Under the pieces are notes generated by a model. The model was given only the letters and a program-made list of their open reading frames with translations, searched no databases and was not told the origin of the DNA. A DNA stretch of 7,838 nt from Lachnospiraceae bacterium (lineage in GTDB: Bacteria > Bacillota > Clostridia > Lachnospirales > Lachnospiraceae): the NCBI GenBank assembly GCA_029068665.1, contig JAIECC010000276.1, forward strand, positions 1 to 7,838, in the 5' to 3' direction. Positions 1 through 6,939 of this stretch are shown one piece after another. Position 1 is the stretch's first letter. Every line of letters begins with the position of its first letter. A program made the translations under genes and the position numbers.

Positions 1-12
1 GGTTTTATCTAC

Positions 13-62
13 ATAAACAAATAAGACGAGAGAATTTTTCTTCTCTCGTCTTATTTGTTTAT
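13..62 (-). terminator. Rho-independent terminator after glyS, probably bidirectional
   Basis: Positions 13-34 and 41-62 form a perfect 22-bp inverted repeat around a 6-nt loop. The GC-richer core (GACGAGAG/CTCTCGTC) lies next to the loop and is flanked by A-rich and T-rich outer arms. Read on the minus strand, the core stem is followed by TTATTTGTTTAT, a U-rich tail as expected for an intrinsic terminator. The symmetry gives the plus strand an equivalent T-rich tail, so it could also stop a convergent gene beyond the left edge. It begins 48 nt after the glyS stop and closes the minus-strand gene run. The 47 nt between it and the glyS stop show nothing else recognisable. Confidence 0.92.
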
Positions 63-109
63 TCCATAGCATCACGCCTTTGAAATCTTCCAAATCGGCA
101 CTAATGCAT

Positions 110-1498
110 TTAATAAGCGAACTTTTCTTCAAAATATGCTTTTAAATCTTCAATCTTAATCCGCTCCTGCTCCATGGTGTCACGATTCCGAACCGTTACG
201 GCACCATCCGTTTCCGACTCAAAATCATAGGTCACACAGTAAGGTGTTCCAATCTCATCCTGTCTCCGATAGCGTTTACCAATATTGCCTCTGTCATCAT
301 ACTCACAATTATAGAGCTTAGACAATTCCATATAGATTTTATCTGCTCCCTCTGCCAGCTTCTTTGACAACGGAAGTACACCAATCTTAACCGGAGCCAG
401 AGCCGGATGAAAATGCAGCACTGTCCGTACATCGCCGCCCTCTAATTCCTCTTCATCATATGCACTGCATAAGAAAGCCAGAGTAACACGGTCCGCACCT
501 AAAGAAGGTTCAATTACATATGGAATATACTTTTCCTTCTTTTCATCATCAAAGTATTCCATCGGCTCGCCGGAGGTATTCTGATGCTGGGTCAGATCAT
601 AATCCGTACGATCTGCAATTCCCCATAATTCACCCCATCCAAACGGGAATAAAAACTCAATATCTGTGGTCCCTTTACTATAGAAGCAAAGCTCTTCCGG
701 AGAATGATCTCTGGCGCGCATCTCTTCTTCCTTCATGCCCAAATTCTTCAGCCAGTCAATACAGAACTGTCTCCAGTATGCAAACCACTCCAGATCCGTA
801 CCCGGCTCACAGAAAAATTCCAGCTCCATCTGTTCAAATTCTCTGGTACGAAACGTGAAATTACCAGGTGTAATTTCGTTTCGGAAAGACTTGCCAATCT
901 GACCTATACCAAACGGGATTTTTTTCCGGGAGGTTCTTTGTACATTCTTAAAATTCACAAAAATACCCTGAGCAGTCTCCGGCCGTAAATAAACCGTATT
1001 TTTAGCATCCTCTGTTACACCCTGAAAGGTCTTGAACATCAGATTAAACTGACGGATATCCGTAAAGTTATGCTTTCCACAGGTCGGACATGGAATCTGA
1101 TGCTCTTCTACAAAATTCATCATCTGATCCTGAGACCAGCCATCAATGGAATCTTCAATCGCAATCCCATGCTCTGCTGCAAAATCTTCAATCAGCTTAT
1201 CTGCACGAAATCGCTCATGACATTCCTTACAATCCATCAACGGATCTGCAAAGCCTGCCAAATGTCCCGATGCCACCCAGGTCTGGGGATTCATTAAAAT
1301 GGCACAATCCACACCTACATTATACGGATTCTCCTGAATAAATTTTTTCCACCATGCCTGCTTTACATTATTTTTCAGTTCTACACCCAGATTGCCATAA
1401 TCCCATGTATTTGCAAGACCGCCATAGATTTCGGAACCGGGATATACAAACCCTCTTGCTTTTGCCAATGCAACTATTTTCTCCATTGTTTTTTCCAT
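110..1498 (-). CDS. glyS: Glycyl-tRNA synthetase, single-chain alpha2 type
   Basis: This 462-residue class II aminoacyl-tRNA synthetase charges tRNA-Gly with glycine using ATP in the cytoplasm. It belongs to the homodimeric (eukaryote/archaea/Thermus-like) form, not the alpha2beta2 GlyQ/GlyS form. The N-terminal catalytic domain opens with the GFVYPGSEIYGG segment (residues 16-27). Motif 2 is FRNEITPGNFTFRTREFEQME (205-225), preceded by RPETAQGIF (172-180). Motif 3 includes PSLGADR (331-337). An insertion carries CKEC (90-93) and CPTC (137-140), a probable metal-binding cysteine set. Residues from about 365 to the end fit the HGTP-type anticodon-binding domain. The length is normal for bacterial members. 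The first ATG is chosen because GTGAGG lies 8 nt upstream; Met5 would be about 20 nt from it. It is last in the probable operon, 19 nt after the lipoprotein gene, with no T-box in that gap. Confidence 0.97.
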   Translation of the reverse strand: MEKTMEKIVALAKARGFVYPGSEIYGGLANTWDYGNLGVELKNNVKQAWWKKFIQENPYNVGVDCAILMNPQTWVASGHLAGFADPLMDCKECHERFRADKLIEDFAAEHGIAIEDSIDGWSQDQMMNFVEEHQIPCPTCGKHNFTDIRQFNLMFKTFQGVTEDAKNTVYLRPETAQGIFVNFKNVQRTSRKKIPFGIGQIGKSFRNEITPGNFTFRTREFEQMELEFFCEPGTDLEWFAYWRQFCIDWLKNLGMKEEEMRARDHSPEELCFYSKGTTDIEFLFPFGWGELWGIADRTDYDLTQHQNTSGEPMEYFDDEKKEKYIPYVIEPSLGADRVTLAFLCSAYDEEELEGGDVRTVLHFHPALAPVKIGVLPLSKKLAEGADKIYMELSKLYNCEYDDRGNIGKRYRRQDEIGTPYCVTYDFESETDGAVTVRNRDTMEQERIKIEDLKAYFEEKFAY

Positions 1499-1506
1499 TC
1501 TTCCAA

Positions 1507-1512
1507 CCTCAC
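1507..1512 (-). promoter_or_regulatory. Ribosome binding site of glyS
   Basis: GTGAGG on the minus strand lies 8 nt before the ATG at 1498-1496. It decides between that start and the in-frame Met four codons later, which would be too far away. It sits in the 19-nt gap after the lipoprotein stop codon, which leaves no room for a separate leader or riboswitch. Confidence 0.75.
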
Positions 1513-1517
1513 TCTTT

Positions 1518-2081
1518 TTATTTCAATACAATGACTGCCGTTCCTTCACCGGAAGCAGAAAATGTACCATTATCCTCTGTGACAAAAGAATTATAATACA
1601 GTATCTTTCCTTTACATACAATATTCATGGCATCCTCAATCTTTAATACCTTCAGGTCCGTATCGTTCATGTCTGCGGCCTTTACAGTACTGCCATCAGC
1701 TGCGGAAGTAAATTCTCCCGTAAGCCCTGCCTCCGCCAGACTGCTGTATTCATACTCTGTATGATTAAATGCATTATAATCCTCCATGCCTGTATAGGAC
1801 AACTGTAACTTCACTATACTATTCTCAGTCTGTATATCATCCAGTACAATGCGGCTCTCTCCTGTCTGAGAATTATACTCCTCAATTTCAGCGTTAATAA
1901 ATTCTTCTAATTTGCTCATATCATAACTGCCGTCTGAAAAGTCTTCCACCGAAATATCCCGGATGCTTCCATCCTTTTCAATTGTTATTGTATTTGCCGT
2001 TACGGAATCAACATTACCGGTGCAGCCGGTCAACAGAAGTGTTCCCAACACCAGCCCTGTCAGTAAATGCTTATGTTTCAT
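1518..2081 (-). CDS. Uncharacterised lipoprotein between recO and glyS
   Basis: This 187-residue protein has a lipoprotein signal peptide: basic start MKHKH, hydrophobic stretch LLTGLVLGTLLL, and lipobox LTGC with Cys20 as the predicted lipidated residue. It should therefore be anchored on the outer face of the membrane. The mature part is acidic (for example VEDFSDG and EEFINAEIEEY, about residues 45-69) and soluble, with no further membrane segment. I recognise no enzyme motif. The start is supported by GAGGAGG (2095-2089), 7 nt upstream of the ATG. It lies 42 nt after recO and 19 nt before glyS on the same strand, so co-transcription is likely. The opening of the mature region (TITIEKDGSI.D.SVEDF) resembles hypothetical proteins I associate with this locus in Lachnospiraceae; that is recall, not a search. 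The function is unknown. Confidence 0.88.
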   Translation of the reverse strand: MKHKHLLTGLVLGTLLLTGCTGNVDSVTANTITIEKDGSIRDISVEDFSDGSYDMSKLEEFINAEIEEYNSQTGESRIVLDDIQTENSIVKLQLSYTGMEDYNAFNHTEYEYSSLAEAGLTGEFTSAADGSTVKAADMNDTDLKVLKIEDAMNIVCKGKILYYNSFVTEDNGTFSASGEGTAVIVLK

Positions 2082-2123
2082 TCCAAAGCCTCCTCATCGT
2101 TAATAGCTTTTTCATTGTAACTT

Positions 2124-2879
2124 CTAATCTGTCAGATTGCAAGCAATAGAATCAAGAATTTCCACAGATTTAAACCTGCGGTCTACATATTCATTCAAAA
2201 ACAGATTACAAATCCCATCCAATTCCCCCTGCACCTCCTGAGAAACACTAAAGGAATACAGCTTTTCCAAGGCTGTACTTAATATAAATTGCAGTGCATA
2301 CACGGTGGAGGGATTCAGCAGTTCTCCAATATCATAATCAATCTGGCAATGATCCACACAGACCAATCCCCCCTGCCTGGCACGAAACACATAGCCGGTA
2401 CCCGGATTTCCACACTTAACACAGGAAAACACCTGCATTTCTTCTCCATCCAGCGCCAGCATCCGTATCTCATAAATCCGTCGGATCAAAGAAGCAGGCA
2501 TCTGCTTTTTTGCCATGGCACGGAGAGTCATGTATAAAAGCTTGAGTTGTTCCCGGTTGTCCAGATTTTCATGGGTAAAATAATCCGCCATTTCACAAAA
2601 GTAAGAGCCATAGGTAATACCGTCTAAATCCGTCTTCACTTCATCGAAATAATTCTGCACCTCTATGCTCTGTACCCGATAGGCATCCCGTCCGGCAAAT
2701 AACGTGAATACGCCATAGGTAAAGGGCTGGCTGGCTGCGGCCAGTACATTTCCTGTTTTTCTGGCACCTCTTGCAAAAGCAGACAGCTTTCCCCGTTCTT
2801 TTGTTAATATCACCAGCCTCCGGTCATAATCACCAACCTGTGTCGCCGTAAGCACCATGCCGGTCACCTGTAGCTGCAT
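2124..2879 (-). CDS. recO: DNA repair protein RecO
   Basis: RecO helps load RecA onto SSB-coated single-stranded DNA and anneals complementary strands in the RecFOR recombination-repair pathway. The 251-residue length is typical. The N-terminal part (about 1-80: VTGMVLTATQVGDYDRRLVILTKERGKLSAFARGARK and following) fits the OB-fold domain. The helical C-terminal part carries a zinc-finger-like set, C153-x2-C156 and C174-x3-C178, around the usual GG (170-171). The second pair is CVDHC, one residue wider than the common CxxC, with His177 inside it. The ATG is supported by AGGTGA (2891-2886), 6 nt upstream. The gene begins 19 nt after the era stop, and era-recO adjacency is common in Bacillota. 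There is no sign of truncation or frameshift. Confidence 0.95.
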   Translation of the reverse strand: MQLQVTGMVLTATQVGDYDRRLVILTKERGKLSAFARGARKTGNVLAAASQPFTYGVFTLFAGRDAYRVQSIEVQNYFDEVKTDLDGITYGSYFCEMADYFTHENLDNREQLKLLYMTLRAMAKKQMPASLIRRIYEIRMLALDGEEMQVFSCVKCGNPGTGYVFRARQGGLVCVDHCQIDYDIGELLNPSTVYALQFILSTALEKLYSFSVSQEVQGELDGICNLFLNEYVDRRFKSVEILDSIACNLTD

Positions 2880-2898
2880 CTTCCATCACCTGCCTTTA

Positions 2899-3804
2899 CT
2901 AAGACTCCCGCTGGTCAAAGCCGAAGTTTTTCAGTAAATAATCACTATCCCGCCAATCCTTCTTTATTTTTACCCAGATTTTCAGGTTCACCTTGGTATC
3001 CAACAGTTTTTCCATATCAATCCGGGCCTGGGTTCCGATTTTTTTCAGCATGGCTCCCTGCTTTCCGATGATAATACCCTTGTGGGAATCCCGCTCACAG
3101 ATAATCGTTGCATCAATATCTACAAGATTTCCCTTGGGGCGATCCTTCATGGAGTCAATGACCACTGCAATCCCATGGGGAATCTCATGCTCCAGACACC
3201 GCAAGGCCTTTTCTCGTATGATTTCCGCTACAATCTGACGCTCCGGCTGGTCCGTTATGGTATCTTCATCATAATATCTGGGGCCCTCCGGCAGATAGGT
3301 CAGAATCGTCTTAATAACTTCCTTAGTATTTCGATTTCGCAATGCGGATACCGGAATAATGGCATCAAAATCATACTCCTTTTGATAGGCTTCTATTGCC
3401 TTTACTACCGCCGTCTCTTCTACCGTATCAATTTTATTAATAATCAGAAGAACCGGCGTATGTACTTTTTTCAGCCGCTGAATAATGGACTGTTCGCCCC
3501 TTCCGATATAGGTAGAAGGCTCTACCAGCCACAGCACCACATCCATCTCGCTTAATGCAGAATCAACGGCACTCAGCATGTATTCACCCAGCTTATTTTT
3601 TGCCTGATTGATCCCCGGCGTATCCAGGAATACAATCTGTCCCTCGGGACAGGTATATACAGTCTGAATCCGGTTTCGGGTAGTCTGGGCTTTATTGCTG
3701 GTAATCGCAATCTTCTGCCCGATTAAATGATTCATCAATGTAGACTTTCCAACATTCGGTCTTCCAATGATGGTTACAAAACCTGACTTAAACTTTTTTT
3801 CCAT
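2899..3804 (-). CDS. era: GTPase Era, 30S ribosome assembly factor
   Basis: Era is an essential GTPase that binds the 3' end of 16S rRNA and helps mature the 30S subunit. The GTPase domain has all signature motifs: G1 GRPNVGKS (14-21), the switch I/G2 region around KAQTTRNR (38-45), G3 DTPG (61-64), G4 NKID (123-126) and G5 VSAL (152-155). The C-terminal KH domain includes GIIIGKQG (243-250), with its GxxG loop, and ends in the usual KxWVKIKKDWRDSD...LKNFGF segment. The length of 301 residues is standard for the family. The ATG has AAGGAG (3815-3810) 5 nt upstream. It is preceded by an 88-nt gap with a hairpin after the M16 peptidase and followed 19 nt later by recO. Confidence 0.97.
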   Translation of the reverse strand: MEKKFKSGFVTIIGRPNVGKSTLMNHLIGQKIAITSNKAQTTRNRIQTVYTCPEGQIVFLDTPGINQAKNKLGEYMLSAVDSALSEMDVVLWLVEPSTYIGRGEQSIIQRLKKVHTPVLLIINKIDTVEETAVVKAIEAYQKEYDFDAIIPVSALRNRNTKEVIKTILTYLPEGPRYYDEDTITDQPERQIVAEIIREKALRCLEHEIPHGIAVVIDSMKDRPKGNLVDIDATIICERDSHKGIIIGKQGAMLKKIGTQARIDMEKLLDTKVNLKIWVKIKKDWRDSDYLLKNFGFDQRES

Positions 3805-3823
3805 TCTGTCTCCTTATCCTGAA

Positions 3824-3863
3824 ATCCCCTTCTTTCGCAAACTATCGTTTCGAAGAAGGGGAT
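3824..3863 (-). promoter_or_regulatory. Strong hairpin in the era leader
   Basis: In minus-strand RNA, 3863-3853 pairs with 3834-3824 as 11 uninterrupted base pairs (ATCCCCTTCTT with AAGAAGGGGAT). Past a bulged A at 3835 there are 2 more pairs. Past a bulged G at 3838 there are 4 more, closed by a GATA loop (3846-3843), making 17 pairs in all. The stem base is 8 nt from the era Shine-Dalgarno. The base is followed only by a short UUU within AUUUCAGG, so it is a poor intrinsic terminator. Possible roles are partial termination after the M16 gene, an RNA processing or mRNA-stability element, or tuning of era translation. The structure is seen in the sequence; the role is inference. Confidence 0.65.
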
Positions 3864-3892
3864 CCCTGACTTCCAAAAGCCTGTTTTCTTCC

Positions 3893-6802
3893 TTAGAATA
3901 CGCTCTTTACGTTTCTAAAGTGTTCAGCTTCCTTATCAATTTTCTTTTCATTTCCGATTACACATATCGTTCCCGTTGAAACGACGGACTGTACCAGTTG
4001 TGCCAATCCCCGAATGGTTGCCTGGTTCGTTGCAAGCAGTTCATCTCTGCGCTTCTGCCGATACTCATCGGTGATTCCCATTAAATACAGATTAAAGTCT
4101 CTTTCTCCCCGGTCATATGCATTCAGCGGAATATCGGATGTGCCAATGGTGCCAATAATATACTTTGTCATATCCCGTTCATCTGCCTGAAAGTTCGCCA
4201 CATACTCTGCTGCCGACCGATATACCTGATAGGTCTCCATCAGATTCGGGTCCCGGTAAGAGGTCAGATAGCTGTTTCCATTATCACCAAAGGCACACAT
4301 ACAGCCATAAGCGCCTCCCTGTACCCGGACATTCAGCCACAGATAATCATAGGCAAATATAGTTTCCAATACCCGTAAAGCACCGGTAGAGGCAAATCCC
4401 GCTTCCTTATAATTTCCGGCAGTCGCCACATACTGTACCTGGCTTGCAGTCTTAAAGCCTTCATTTTTCATCTCAATTGTCAGAACCTCTTCCTGCTTCT
4501 CAACCTTTCTTGTTGACAGGTAAATGGAGAATAAGGTTACATTCATTCCGATGGCCTCTTCCACATCATTGTCACCGGTATAAGAAATAATCAGATTTTC
4601 CTTATGAAGAATTTCCTCCAATACCAGTTTCAGCTTCTCTACCAGCTCGTCCTTTTTCTCATCAAAATTCCGGTCCAGTGCTTCAATAAATTCATAATAA
4701 TCAATTCCCTTTGCCTTTTCCTTCACATAGCTGTTCACAGAAATATAGGACATGGCTCTTGCTGCTGTTGTAGAATGTCCGCGGCTGACTAATTCCGGCT
4801 TCATGGCAGCCTTGATTTCTGCAATGATTTCCCGCAGCCGATGGGTGTCATTGATACGGCTGTGCAGCAATAATTCTTCTATCAGCTTAAAGCTGTCGTT
4901 GATTTGCCCATACAGCATCTTCGCCTTAATGTCAAAGGTAGGAAGATAGGCATCCGGTTCCAGATTCCCCCGCACCTCAAAGCTGGTACGGATACTTCCG
5001 GACTTCAGGCGGATTTCACTTCCCAGCTCGTTGTAGGTATAATGCTCCGTATCCACCAGTCCCAGAATCCGGGATAACAGATTGGCATATGGCAGTAAAT
5101 CCAGCGAAAGCTTATCCAGCTTAAAGCACAAATGAATATAAGCAATTCCATTGGTAAAAATCGGATGCACCACCACCGGAATGCCAAATAAATTCCGTTC
5201 TACGTTCTCCTGCTTCTGAATCTTCGGCTCGATATCCGAAATCTCCAGAAGCGGAATTTTACGAATATCTGCTTCACTGGAAGGTTCCGCCTGATATTCT
5301 TTTAATGCTTTGGTATCTGCAATAATCTTCTCCAATTCCACTGTGGATAACGAAGACTTATAAGCAGCTAACTTTTCTTTTAACTGTGTTTCCTTTTTCT
5401 CATTCAAGCCCCGCTCCGGCTTTAATATCACCAGACTCCGGTGAGGATTTTCTAACAGGTAGGTACGGATCATACGCTCAAAATATCCATTTTCCAGTCC
5501 GCGCTTCATAAAGCCAAGGGTTTCTTCTACTTTAATATGAATAAACGGCGCCTTGTCATCATACAGCCAACTGTCAAAGGATTTTAGTCCATACATCAAG
5601 CCCTTAGGATAGCGTCCAAAATCGGATTCCCTTAGCTGAAACTCCAGATAATTAATCGCCGCCTGCATGGATTTCTTTTTCAATCCATTATCACAGATTT
5701 CCTGCAAGGTATCCCGAATTACCTGACAGAACTTTTCCTGATCATCCTCATTGGCATTATGGGCAATAATGGAAAAAATCGGCTGCTGAATCGAGCATTC
5801 ATAAGAAGATTCTATATCCTTGCCAATCCCGGCACGAATCAATGCCTGCTTCAGCGGAGCTCCTGGCATATCCAGCAGAACAGACTGCAGCAGTTGAAAT
5901 GCCATATATAATTCCGGGTCCAGGCTGGTTCCAATCACTACATTATAAGAAAGGAATGTATTATCCTTCAGCTCTTCCGATTCTGCCAGAGAATACGAGT
6001 AGACCTTGGTTACCGGTTCCGGATATTCAATCTGCATGCGAATCTGGGAATCCACCTTCTGATAATCGTAGTGGCATAAATATTCCTCATCAATAAATTT
6101 CAGCTTTTCTTCTATATTCATGTTCCCGTACAAATAAATATAGCTGTTGGAGGGATGATAATACTTTTTATGAAAATCCAGAAATGCTTCATAGGTCAAC
6201 TGGGGAATGGCAGATGGCTCACCCCCGGATTCACAGGCATAAGTGGTCACCGGAAGCAGAGATAACGGAATCAGCCGTGCCAGCTGCTGATTAGGATCGG
6301 AATATACACCCTTCATTTCATTGTATACCACACCATTATAGGTCAACTCATCCTCTAAGGACTCCAGCTCATAATGCCAGCCCTCCTGCTTTAGAATCTC
6401 TTCATGAACATATATATTCGGATGGAATACGGCATCTAAATATACATCCATCAGATTCTGAAAGTCTTTGTCATTATAGCTGGCTACCGGATATACGGTC
6501 TTATCTGAATACGTCATGGCATTCAAAAAGGTATTCAAAGAGCCCTTTGCCAATTCCACAAAAGGGTCCTTTGCCGGAAACTTTTTCGAACCGCACAATA
6601 CGGAATGCTCCATAATATGCGGCACACCGGTATCATCATGAGGCGGAGTCCGAAAACCAATGGTAAATACTTTATTGGTATCATCATTACTGATTACTAC
6701 TACTCTTGCTCTTGTCTTCCGGTGACGAAAAATATATCCGGTTGCAGAAAGCTCTGGAATTGCCTCCTGCTCTAATAAATCATAGGCGCCAAACCGTTTC
6801 AT
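3893..6802 (-). CDS. M16C zinc metallopeptidase, presequence-protease-like (insulinase family)
   Basis: This 969-residue protein resembles the PreP/Cym1 branch of insulinase-type peptidases, which degrade short unfolded peptides inside a closed chamber. The inverted zinc motif is HIMEH (His62, Glu65 catalytic, His66), with Glu162 in YNEMKG as the likely third zinc ligand. The N-terminal M16 half is followed by a central M16C-associated region (very roughly 450-700) and a degenerate C-terminal half. That half keeps the substrate-binding Arg-x5-Tyr pair in RVQGGAYG (Arg826, Tyr832), spaced as in PreP. There is no signal peptide or membrane segment, so it is probably cytosolic. The length is normal for single-chain four-domain members. 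AAGGAGG lies 8 nt before the ATG. The substrate is unknown; oligopeptide clean-up is inference from the family. Confidence 0.94.
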   Translation of the reverse strand: MKRFGAYDLLEQEAIPELSATGYIFRHRKTRARVVVISNDDTNKVFTIGFRTPPHDDTGVPHIMEHSVLCGSKKFPAKDPFVELAKGSLNTFLNAMTYSDKTVYPVASYNDKDFQNLMDVYLDAVFHPNIYVHEEILKQEGWHYELESLEDELTYNGVVYNEMKGVYSDPNQQLARLIPLSLLPVTTYACESGGEPSAIPQLTYEAFLDFHKKYYHPSNSYIYLYGNMNIEEKLKFIDEEYLCHYDYQKVDSQIRMQIEYPEPVTKVYSYSLAESEELKDNTFLSYNVVIGTSLDPELYMAFQLLQSVLLDMPGAPLKQALIRAGIGKDIESSYECSIQQPIFSIIAHNANEDDQEKFCQVIRDTLQEICDNGLKKKSMQAAINYLEFQLRESDFGRYPKGLMYGLKSFDSWLYDDKAPFIHIKVEETLGFMKRGLENGYFERMIRTYLLENPHRSLVILKPERGLNEKKETQLKEKLAAYKSSLSTVELEKIIADTKALKEYQAEPSSEADIRKIPLLEISDIEPKIQKQENVERNLFGIPVVVHPIFTNGIAYIHLCFKLDKLSLDLLPYANLLSRILGLVDTEHYTYNELGSEIRLKSGSIRTSFEVRGNLEPDAYLPTFDIKAKMLYGQINDSFKLIEELLLHSRINDTHRLREIIAEIKAAMKPELVSRGHSTTAARAMSYISVNSYVKEKAKGIDYYEFIEALDRNFDEKKDELVEKLKLVLEEILHKENLIISYTGDNDVEEAIGMNVTLFSIYLSTRKVEKQEEVLTIEMKNEGFKTASQVQYVATAGNYKEAGFASTGALRVLETIFAYDYLWLNVRVQGGAYGCMCAFGDNGNSYLTSYRDPNLMETYQVYRSAAEYVANFQADERDMTKYIIGTIGTSDIPLNAYDRGERDFNLYLMGITDEYRQKRRDELLATNQATIRGLAQLVQSVVSTGTICVIGNEKKIDKEAEHFRNVKSVF

Positions 6803-6810
6803 CTATAATT

Positions 6811-6817
6811 CCTCCTT
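6811..6817 (-). promoter_or_regulatory. Ribosome binding site of the M16 peptidase
   Basis: AAGGAGG on the minus strand is a full match to the anti-Shine-Dalgarno core, 8 nt before the ATG at 6802. It supports this start and suggests efficient translation. Confidence 0.85.
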
Positions 6818-6872
6818 ATATGATCAAATCCTGATTCTATTTTGTGTTGACATTTATTACTATTTTACCCTA

Positions 6873-6901
6873 ATTATAACAGATTAGTTCTATCCTATCA
6901 T
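6873..6901 (-). promoter_or_regulatory. Candidate sigma-A promoter for the M16 gene, extended -10
   Basis: On the minus strand a consensus TATAAT (6878-6873) is preceded by TG one base away (TGTTATAAT), forming an extended -10. The -35 hexamer ATGATA (6901-6896) matches TTGACA at 4 of 6 positions with an ideal 17-nt spacer. A run of A residues (complement of 6901-6908) overlaps and extends upstream of the -35, as in an UP element. A start near 6866 would give a leader of about 64 nt before the M16 ATG. It may also drive the downstream era-recO-lipoprotein-glyS genes by read-through. This is a prediction from sequence only. Confidence 0.65.
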
Positions 6902-6910
6902 TTTTTTTCA

Positions 6911-6939
6911 ATTATAGCAATGAATTCCACACTTACAAA
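6911..6939 (-). promoter_or_regulatory. Second, weaker candidate promoter upstream of the M16 gene
   Basis: A second consensus TATAAT (6916-6911) on the minus strand also has TG in the extended position (TGCTATAAT). The best -35 at 17 nt is TTTGTA (6939-6934), only 3 of 6 matches, and it overlaps the last codons of the hydrolase gene. It lies 38 nt upstream of the first candidate, so the two would act in tandem. The consensus extended -10 is the main support in an AT-rich stretch where chance matches occur. Confidence 0.35.

Noticed and set aside
63..109. Short stretch after the glyS stop that reads like coding sequence in another frame.
   Set aside because: Fewer than 15 codons, no start with a ribosome binding site, and it runs into the terminator; chance is the simpler explanation.
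520..858. Plus-strand open frame of 112 codons opposite glyS.
   Set aside because: It lies wholly inside the confidently identified glyS gene on the other strand, and its product is low-complexity (Ser/Pro/Tyr-rich) with no recognisable domain.
3082..3555. Plus-strand open frame of 157 codons opposite era.
   Set aside because: It is antisense to era, whose motifs are all intact, and the translated protein has no family features.
3805..3892. Possible dedicated promoter for era in the gap after the M16 gene.
   Set aside because: TTGGAA and GATAGT are present but about 24 nt apart, and the latter is buried in the hairpin; no acceptable -35/-10 pair was found.
6847..6852. Perfect TTGACA on the plus strand, a possible promoter pointing right.
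   Set aside because: The best -10 at a usable distance is CCTAAT (6869-6874, 16-nt spacer), which is weak, and the only downstream sequence is antisense to the hydrolase.
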